DNA of 64,000 nt, taken from Crambe crambe (lineage: Eukaryota; Porifera; Demospongiae; Poecilosclerida; Crambeidae). Where the stretch lies: NCBI GenBank assembly GCA_963924555.1, contig OZ004587.1:496001-560000 (forward strand), in the 5' to 3' direction. Below, piece by piece: positions 57,678 to 64,000 of this stretch (position 1 is the stretch's first letter; the number at the start of each line of letters is the position of its first letter). Made by a program: the position numbers and the translations under genes. The notes under the pieces were generated by a model. The model worked only from the letters and a program-made list of their open reading frames with translations, was not told where the DNA came from and searched no databases.

Positions 57678-60320
57678 CTAGAAAACAAAGCACATACATT
57701 TTAAATTTTGGGAAGAAAAGGAATGATGTGGACTCCATAAAAACCCACTACAATCAGGGGATTCCCCTCCCCAAGCTGCAAGAGTACACAAGTCCAGGTA
57801 ATTCATAGTACCATCTGGCTCAAAATGCCACCAGTTATGACAATCCAAAATAAAAAAGACTTTTCCATTACAGAATGAATTACAGTGAAAGCAGGAAAGT
57901 AGGCAGGGGGAAATCAATTCACAGTAATTGTTCTTGTTGTTTTTGTTTTGGGGGGACATGGCAGGAGATCCTCCCACTTCCTCTCCCCAACCCTTCATTA
58001 CTTGAATGGATATGTAAATGAAGTGAGATGAAGTTAGCCTTTCAGTGGCTGATGGAAAAGGATAGAATATTGTCTTTGACTAAGGTAGTCAGGAAAATAT
58101 GACTAATTTACACGCAGGGTACCCTATTTCTTTCATCTGATATGCTTATTTCCAAGTGCCCAGATTATCCTCCAAGGCTTTCAATGGAATCCTACTGAGC
58201 ATTCAAACATTACCAAATAGTTTATACAACACTGACCACTGACGTGTTTTTAAGTGGGTACTGTCCCTACATGTCCTGATGCACACCACAAGGTTATTTT
58301 AGTGATGCAACATTGTTATTCATTGCATAACATACTCCATTTTATATCTTAAAGTGCAGAGCACTCCAGTGATCACTACCAATCTCTCATCACAACCAAG
58401 GACCCTCCTACCTTAATATTTATGGGTACGTACAAAATTTAGTGGAGAATCAACCAGTTTAGTCTTAACATGTACTTATTACCAGTTGCCATTCCCAAAT
58501 ACTTCTTCATACTTTAGCTCTCCATAACTCATGACTACTAGTAGCCTTGGGGCTGAAATTTGGTGTGGAGCTAGTCCAACCATTATAGAACACATGACAA
58601 AAGTTTCAGATAATTTCATCAAAGCATGTTTAAGAAATATCTGAATGAACTACTACACCATTCCATGTCTTCACCATTCAAGGTAATTATGAATTATAAT
58701 TGTATTTCAAGTAGGAACAATATCAGTTTGAACTTTGAACTCAGCTAAAATTTATTACCCATTGATAATAGTGACCTTAAGGTATACCATGTCACTATCC
58801 GTCCCACTTGGCAGTCACTGGCAAAAGCTGTTTCTATATAATGATCGTACATTTAAGGCTGAGCAAACTTAATACTGAGTTTATCGTCACCTCCGTCATC
58901 CAATTTTGTCAGCAAAATATTGAATTTTGATACGATAAATAGTTTATGTGGCTCAATGCGAGATATTTACTGTATGGTACAAGACATAGGTCAGTATTTG
59001 CTTGCTGACATGCCATGTGTCACATGACAAGTACCAGTCTAGTCATGTGATCTGATGTTTAATTACCATGTATGACACATGATGACATGATATTTTGAGA
59101 AAATACTATTACTCTGATATCGGTACTTTATGAGAAAGAAAGCGGTCAACTATTATAACTCGCTCTTCTTCATGACAATTCCATCTACATTTAAAAAGTC
59201 AGAGTACATATTGTAGCTGCACTATTGGTGGGCTTAATATAGTGATATTATTGATACAGTATGCTTTGCACATTGTAAGAGAAGATCCTATGGATTTCAG
59301 TAGGTGAATACTAATCATGACCTCATATATACATACTATGAGGTCTAAGTGTACATTTCAACAAGTGGGTTCAGTCGTATGACATCTTTCCATTAGGATG
59401 ACATGGGATTAGTGAGGAAGATGAAGTGCTCTACATGATTATGTGGAAGCTTATTGTAAGTTCACCAGACACTGCATGTATCTGTAAGCTTTCCACTCCA
59501 TTACTACTAATCAGAACTGGAAGGGAAAGGGAAGAGATTTTAAGTCATCAGAGAGTGGACCAGCACCAAACTTATTACAACCCCAAAATACGTATTCCTG
59601 GAGCCATTACAAGCAAAAAACCTACACTAAAACACTCTTGATATCCACCCAGAAAAAAGCATCAAATTCTGCACTTGAAATTATTAGCACTTCATGCCAC
59701 TCCAGCATAAAAATCAACAATCAATCTCTGCCCCCAAGCAATGATATACAACATTAATTAGTAATACCTTTATTGCTATATCATCTTGGCCTGTCATGGG
59801 AGTGAAGTAGGAATAGTTAGCTCGTAGTTTGGTAATGTGATGGGTAAGGAGTTACTTGACTGAAGTACTCTCTTGTTGCTGGGAGTTCTATGGACAATCC
59901 CTATCCTATGCACATGGAACTGTAGGATAGGACGGACACATAGGATGGAGCCTGCCATGGGAGTCCTATGGATAATCCCTATCTTATGTATATGGGACTA
60001 TAGGATAGGACAGACACAGTCCCTATATTAAGTACATTGGACTGTCAAATACATAGTAGGACAGAACACACAAACAGGTACCTATGGGAGTTCCTATGTA
60101 ACTCCAAGGGAAATCACCTTGTAACATTGAAGATTATGGGACCCCATAGGACTTTTCTCTGTCCTAGATGATACATCCATGGATTACATATGATGGCGAA
60201 CTTGGACACGAGTGACTTTCACACTATTCAAATTATTAAGCAAAACATAAGTAATGCTTTACACTTTATTGAAATAACAATTGACCAGTAGTCAGTGGAA
60301 ACAACGTACTCTAGTCTTAC
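57678..60320. repeat. Mosaic of local duplicates, unit B
   Basis: Matches 16808-17060, 18706-18960, 25265-25800, 28254-29085 and 29540-29980 of unit A in order. The open minus-strand frame at 57678-57998 is not conserved upstream and is not called. E-box-like TCACATGA/TCATGTGA words lie at 58995-59095. Confidence 0.55.
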
Positions 60321-61333
60321 CAATTAACAGTGAAGGTGGTGGAGTTGGTATAGCCATCAAAGTTCCAACTGTTGTGCGTCTGACCACCATTACAATACAT
60401 ACCCATTTCTAGAGCCACCTACACATTTATAGACAATGAATGATCAAGTGTGCTTTATTTAGAATTCTTACTCTAGTGAGATTCCATGGACTTTTCCACT
60501 GTCCTCTGACCCCCAGGAGCAACTGCAGATCCAGTTGACATGCGTCTTGTAGATGAAAGACTGTCTCATTCGTCACCTTCCCACCAAGCATCCGGATCCC
60601 AGACACTGATGCTCCATGTGCCACACCCACTGCACACAGGCTGTTATTGACCACAGCTGAGATCAGTCCAGACTCCTGCACACCCGAACAAAAGGAGACG
60701 TAACAATCATTTTGTGGAGATCAATATATCATGTTGGAAGTCCCAAAGCTCTCCAATTAGTGTTTGGTTAAGGGATGAGGTTGACTTTAAGGAATCATCG
60801 AGTGAATGTGCATGGTGGGAGATGAAGATGTGTGTAGGAAGCTGTACTCTACACAACCTATCCTACCACACTCACTGCATGAAGAGTGAATCATTGGGGA
60901 AGTTAGTGGACAGTGTGGCACTCCATTGGTCATAGTGTGACTACATCAAAGCCATATGCTGCCACCAGGTGTAGCACTAGTGGGTGTACTATCAGTTAGA
61001 AGTATAGACACATGTCATGGCAACGAGTGAGTATCACATGACATCACATGACTAGACTCTAATGGGTATACTATCAGTTAGGAGTATAAACACATCATAG
61101 CAATAAGATTCTCATCAACCCTTCATTTCCTTGCTTGCATGCCATGTGTCACATGACAAGTACCAGTCTAGTCATATTTGTAGACCCAGCCATACAATGC
61201 CTAATGGTGAGTCACATGACAGGTGTTATGTGATACTCACTTGGTGCCATGAGTGTTATCTCCCTTGCTCTGGAGGTTGGGGGTGGGGTCACTGTCATCG
61301 TGGATCATTAAAGTCGTAACTTCCAGCTGCATT
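60321..61333 (-). pseudogene. Proprotein convertase (furin/kexin-like S8 protease) fragment, copy B
   Basis: Exons 61241-61333, 60472-60675 and 60321-60418 in convertase order. The first keeps NAAGSYDFND and, in another frame, NTHGTK; a 4-base insertion near 61305 separates them. The second keeps NNSLCAVGVAHGASVSGIRM and MLGGKVTNE, then loses frame before THVNWICSCSWGSEDSGK. The third keeps CNGGQTHNSWNFDGYTNS. The catalytic Ser exon is not seen. Copies A and B carry different lesions, so decay continued after duplication. Confidence 0.74.
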
Positions 61334-62157
61334 CTAAAAGGAACATGCACACACTAGAGTGAGGCAAGCACACACATACAATAAATGTTGAATTTACCAT
61401 GCACAATGAATTCCTCAAACTGGTTCTGTAAACATGGTCATTTATTTTATTGGATTGAATGAGATATGCCCTACATACATACATACATATGCAAAGTATT
61501 AGTTCATCCAAAAGTTAACACATGCTCATTTAGCATATACGTAGGTTGAGTGAGAGGCCAACTCTTCAACACTCCGCCTTTCCTCTTAACCAGTGGAAAC
61601 TCTATATGAAGGAATAAGGTGAAGAGTTATTCATTACTGAGGGGGTCTATGTCAGCATTGGGTAAGGGGTCTTCACAGTAAAATATCCACAACTTGTAAC
61701 AGGTCCATATTTTTGGACTGTATCAGACCTGCTACCTCACAGACTGCCTACAGATCAAAAATTAGTACTTTGGTGCACAGGGTGTACTGATTTTTTTTTT
61801 TACGTACCTGCCTACAAGTCGTAGATTTTTGGTCAAATACACTAGTTCAGGGGTCAGAAAAGTTAAGAGTATCACGTACCATAACTAGTTAAAATGAACG
61901 TGAAGCATAACTTCATTATTGGGGACCTGAACTCAGGTACATTTGTAGTATTCGTACTATCAGAAATACTTACTGTTCTTGTTCGTGGGTCTTCCTTGGA
62001 TCGTGATAGATCCCACACAATGAGCTCCTCCGTACATCCTCCAGCTACTTAGCTCAGCTGTTTCAGATGTTCGTTCTAGTCCTCAGCTCAAGATAGAAAA
62101 GGCGGAGCTAGTGGGTGTGGCTGTACGATATTAATAGGTGCATGCGCAGTTCTCTAT
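61334..62157. other. Upstream flank of convertase remnant, end of unit B
   Basis: Counterpart of 30861-31546. It contains the same candidate exon with conserved donor near 61975. No gene called. Confidence 0.4.
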
Positions 62158-62294
62158 CACTGGATGGACTACTACCGCAGTTTTCAGGTTGGTTGTCCAG
62201 AAAAATTTTCCCTTCACTGCACATGCGTAGTGTGCTACAGCGTGCAACTTTGCTTGCTAGCTAGCTAGCTAGCTCTGTTTAGGTTTACCCTGTA

Positions 62295-63287
62295 ATGATG
62301 GCTGAAAACATTCCAAGTCAACCTTCAACTGTCTGCATAAATAACAACGTATCAGTCTTGGAGAAAAGGCATCTGGGAAATGCAGCAAGAACTCCAAATA
62401 GTGCACATCACCTCCCTGTTTTAGTGACTCCACTTACAGTTACTTCTGCCGTTAGACAGCGCACATTCAAAGTATTGCTGAAAGTGGTATCTAAGTCGAG
62501 TAAGGTCCACAAAATGTTCACTCTAAGAAACCTTGATCAGAGAAAAGTATTGAGTATTGAGCACCTAAAAGAAGTAATTAGAGCTCAGTTAAAGAAGGAT
62601 GTAATCGCAAGTGACTTTGATGTTGGTTATATAAGTGGTAGCAATATGGTCAGTATTCGAACTCAAGCTGATCTTTCTGAAGTTTGGTCAGAGATTATTT
62701 CAGGGAAAAATTTAATTTTATGGTGTGATGGCTTAAAAGATAACTCTTTTAACAAGAAGCGGAAGCAGTGCCAGTCTTTGAATCATGATGAGAATGTGAG
62801 TGATGAAGAGGCTTGGCAAGCACCTAAGTCAAAGAAAAAGAAAACATTACAGGAGGAGAGGGAGGAACGTGTACAGTCCACTATCGAAAAACTAAAAGAA
62901 AAACGTGGTTCTTGCTTTACACCCATGCAAGTAAGGATTTGGAGCGAGATGATAAATGGTGGCTTGCATAGCAGTTTTGAAGAACCCCCCACATCATCAA
63001 TGTTTACCAGAGCAGGAAAAGGATGCCCTTCAAAGAAGAAAGAAGATAAAAACAGTTTGTCAGAAGCTGTTACACAAGCAGCAGTAGCCATTTCATCAGC
63101 ATTATCCCCTCGTAGTGGTTCAGTGAGTGTCAGTTCTGGAGCAAGTCCTGCCAAAGTAATTGAGGCACGCTCTAAATGCTACAAGCAACTACATGATCTT
63201 TCAAGCCTAAAGGAGTCGGGTGTGCTTACTGATGATGAGTACATTTATGAAAAGGATGCAGTTTTGGGGATTTTAAGGAAGCTTTAA
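62295..63287 (+). CDS. Transposon accessory ORF, unknown function
   Basis: 330 residues in one exon from ATGATG at 62295. Residues about 55-150 (FKVLLKVVSKSSKVHKM through NLILWCDGL) look like a small alpha/beta domain that could be PB1- or ubiquitin-like by its hydrophobic spacing; this is a weak guess. Then come Lys/Arg-rich stretches (NKKRKQ, KSKKKKT), a Ser/Ala-rich linker and a C-terminal helical hairpin of about 40 residues (LHDLSSLKESGVLTDDEY) resembling SHOCT-type ends. The basic stretches suggest nuclear entry. It converges on the transposase gene and probably belongs to the same element. An unrelated host gene next to the transposon is possible. Confidence 0.6.
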   Translation: MMAENIPSQPSTVCINNNVSVLEKRHLGNAARTPNSAHHLPVLVTPLTVTSAVRQRTFKVLLKVVSKSSKVHKMFTLRNLDQRKVLSIEHLKEVIRAQLKKDVIASDFDVGYISGSNMVSIRTQADLSEVWSEIISGKNLILWCDGLKDNSFNKKRKQCQSLNHDENVSDEEAWQAPKSKKKKTLQEEREERVQSTIEKLKEKRGSCFTPMQVRIWSEMINGGLHSSFEEPPTSSMFTRAGKGCPSKKKEDKNSLSEAVTQAAVAISSALSPRSGSVSVSSGASPAKVIEARSKCYKQLHDLSSLKESGVLTDDEYIYEKDAVLGILRKL

Positions 63288-63319
63288 AACTGATTAATAA
63301 TATAATTATACAGACATGA

Positions 63320-64000
63320 TTAAATGTATCTGCTATGTTGTGTGTAGCCTAGGCAATCTTCCTTGGTTATAAATGTGAATGCCATTACAAGAAGTGCCCT
63401 TGGAGCAGAACATGCTTGGAAAATGTTATCATTCATCTTCATAATGCCCTTGACTTTGCTAAAAACTTCCTCAAGGGGCATCAAGTCTGGTGAATAAGGA
63501 GGAAGAAAGATGATTTTAGCTTGAGCATTTGTTTCTATCATATCAATTACAGGGTCAACATGGTGAATCGTACAGTTATCCATGATCACCACAGATAAAG
63601 GGTTCAGAATGGGGAGAACTGTAGTTTCAATGAATCCTTTGAACTTATCACCATTTACACTTCCTTCAATGATGCCAACATCATGGATTGCATGTATGGA
63701 CATCACAGGTATTGCTGAGTATCTTGTCCCATGAATCAAGAGCCTGTGGTCACGTGGAGGGATTCCTCTTACTGAGTAGCCACATCTTCTCATATAGTTT
63801 CGTCTGTCACATCCTGTCTCATCGATCCACACGAACATGGCAGGATCATACATTGCAATTTCTGCCATGAATTTCCCTCTGCATTGATCAGAGCGTTGCA
63901 AGGCAATTCGTTGGATTTTTTGTCGGCTACAACCCATATGTTTTAATGTTCTACATATTGTAGCAGCACTGCATGTAATTGCACACTTGGTAAGCAGCTT
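63320..64000 (-). CDS. IS630/Tc1-mariner-type DDE transposase, partial
   Basis: Open from the stop at 63320 to the window edge at 64000; the gene's 5' end is outside. The visible part starts in a helix-turn-helix (SAATICRTLKHMGCS). The DDE_3 core follows: WIDETGCDRRNY (first Asp), VVIMDNCTIHH (second Asp) and PPYSPDLMPLEEVFSKVK (third acidic residue, Glu). These are the standard motifs of IS630/Tc1/mariner transposases, which cut and paste at TA. There is no stop or frameshift in the visible part, so this copy may be active or recent. The ATG at 63937 is internal. Confidence 0.85.
   Translation of the reverse strand, partial: KLLTKCAITCSAATICRTLKHMGCSRQKIQRIALQRSDQCRGKFMAEIAMYDPAMFVWIDETGCDRRNYMRRCGYSVRGIPPRDHRLLIHGTRYSAIPVMSIHAIHDVGIIEGSVNGDKFKGFIETTVLPILNPLSVVIMDNCTIHHVDPVIDMIETNAQAKIIFLPPYSPDLMPLEEVFSKVKGIMKMNDNIFQACSAPRALLVMAFTFITKEDCLGYTQHSRYI

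Larger units (their letters stand above)
41726..62157 (+). repeat. Segmental duplication, unit B
   Basis: Direct copy of 2392-31546. It contains B-only insertions at 51926-53215 and 53757-56237, a tandem repeat of the ankyrin 3' end, and lacks most of the 19-28 kb stretch of unit A. The right end is the same base as in unit A (TTCTCTAT), followed by unrelated transposon sequence. Confidence 0.9.
62158..64000. mobile_element. Two-gene Tc1/mariner-IS630-type transposon, left part
   Basis: Begins just after unit B ends. It carries a plus-strand ORF (62295-63287) and a minus-strand DDE transposase (from 63320 past the window edge), tail to tail with 32 bp between. The left inverted repeat may begin near 62172 after a TA, but the right end is outside the window so it cannot be paired. 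Confidence 0.65.

Noticed and set aside
1..64000. tRNA, rRNA, CRISPR or bacterial-type operon signals
   Set aside because: None seen; the sequence has animal-type introns and transposons throughout.

Overview
The window looks like genomic DNA from an early-branching animal, most likely a demosponge (Amphimedon-like). The evidence is AT-rich sequence, very short GT-AG introns (often 50-100 bp), a Death-domain/ankyrin gene architecture, metazoan-type SMAD4 and furin-like exons, and a dense crowd of DNA transposons and MITEs. The organism call is an inference; no search was run.

Layout. 1-2215: the 3' part of a Ginger1-like DNA transposon (integrase tail, CXC cluster, Ulp1-type protease, PHD finger) and its AT-rich repeated end. 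2392-31546 (unit A) and 41726-62157 (unit B) are two direct copies of one segment, 15 to 29 kb each after later insertions and losses. Both carry, in order: a non-coding repeat block, a minus-strand Death-domain/ankyrin gene, a decayed pogo-like transposase tail inside that gene's long intron, an orphan SMAD4-type MH2 exon, a mosaic of small local duplications, and the remains of a proprotein-convertase (furin/kexin) gene. Both copies stop at the same base. Unit A also holds a dead DIRS-like tyrosine-recombinase retrotransposon (4223-7487), a TTAA-flanked element and several MITEs. Unit B holds a pogo-type MITE, a composite nest of MITEs with a 9-bp target duplication, and a partial tandem duplication of the ankyrin 3' end.

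Between the units, 31547-40550 is a 9.0-kb transposon with terminal inverted repeats of about 80 bp. Its minus strand encodes a KDZ-type (Kyakuja/Dileera/Zisupton) transposase in about 20 exons. Its plus strand encodes a second, convergent multi-exon gene for a homeodomain-like plus HMG-box-like protein. This is the most remarkable object in the window. At the right edge, 62158-64000 starts another two-gene transposon: a Tc1/mariner-IS630-type DDE transposase (minus strand, cut by the window edge) converging on an accessory ORF of unknown function.

How the parts relate. The host-gene content is small: two Death-ankyrin paralogues that look expressible, plus fragments of SMAD4 and a convertase that look non-functional. 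Most of the rest is mobile DNA. Because the A/B duplication supplies empty sites for many insertions, the order of events can be read: duplication first, then DIRS, MITE, TTAA-element and composite insertions separately in each copy. The dead pogo-like tail is in both copies and so predates the duplication. No tRNA, rRNA or CRISPR signal was seen.
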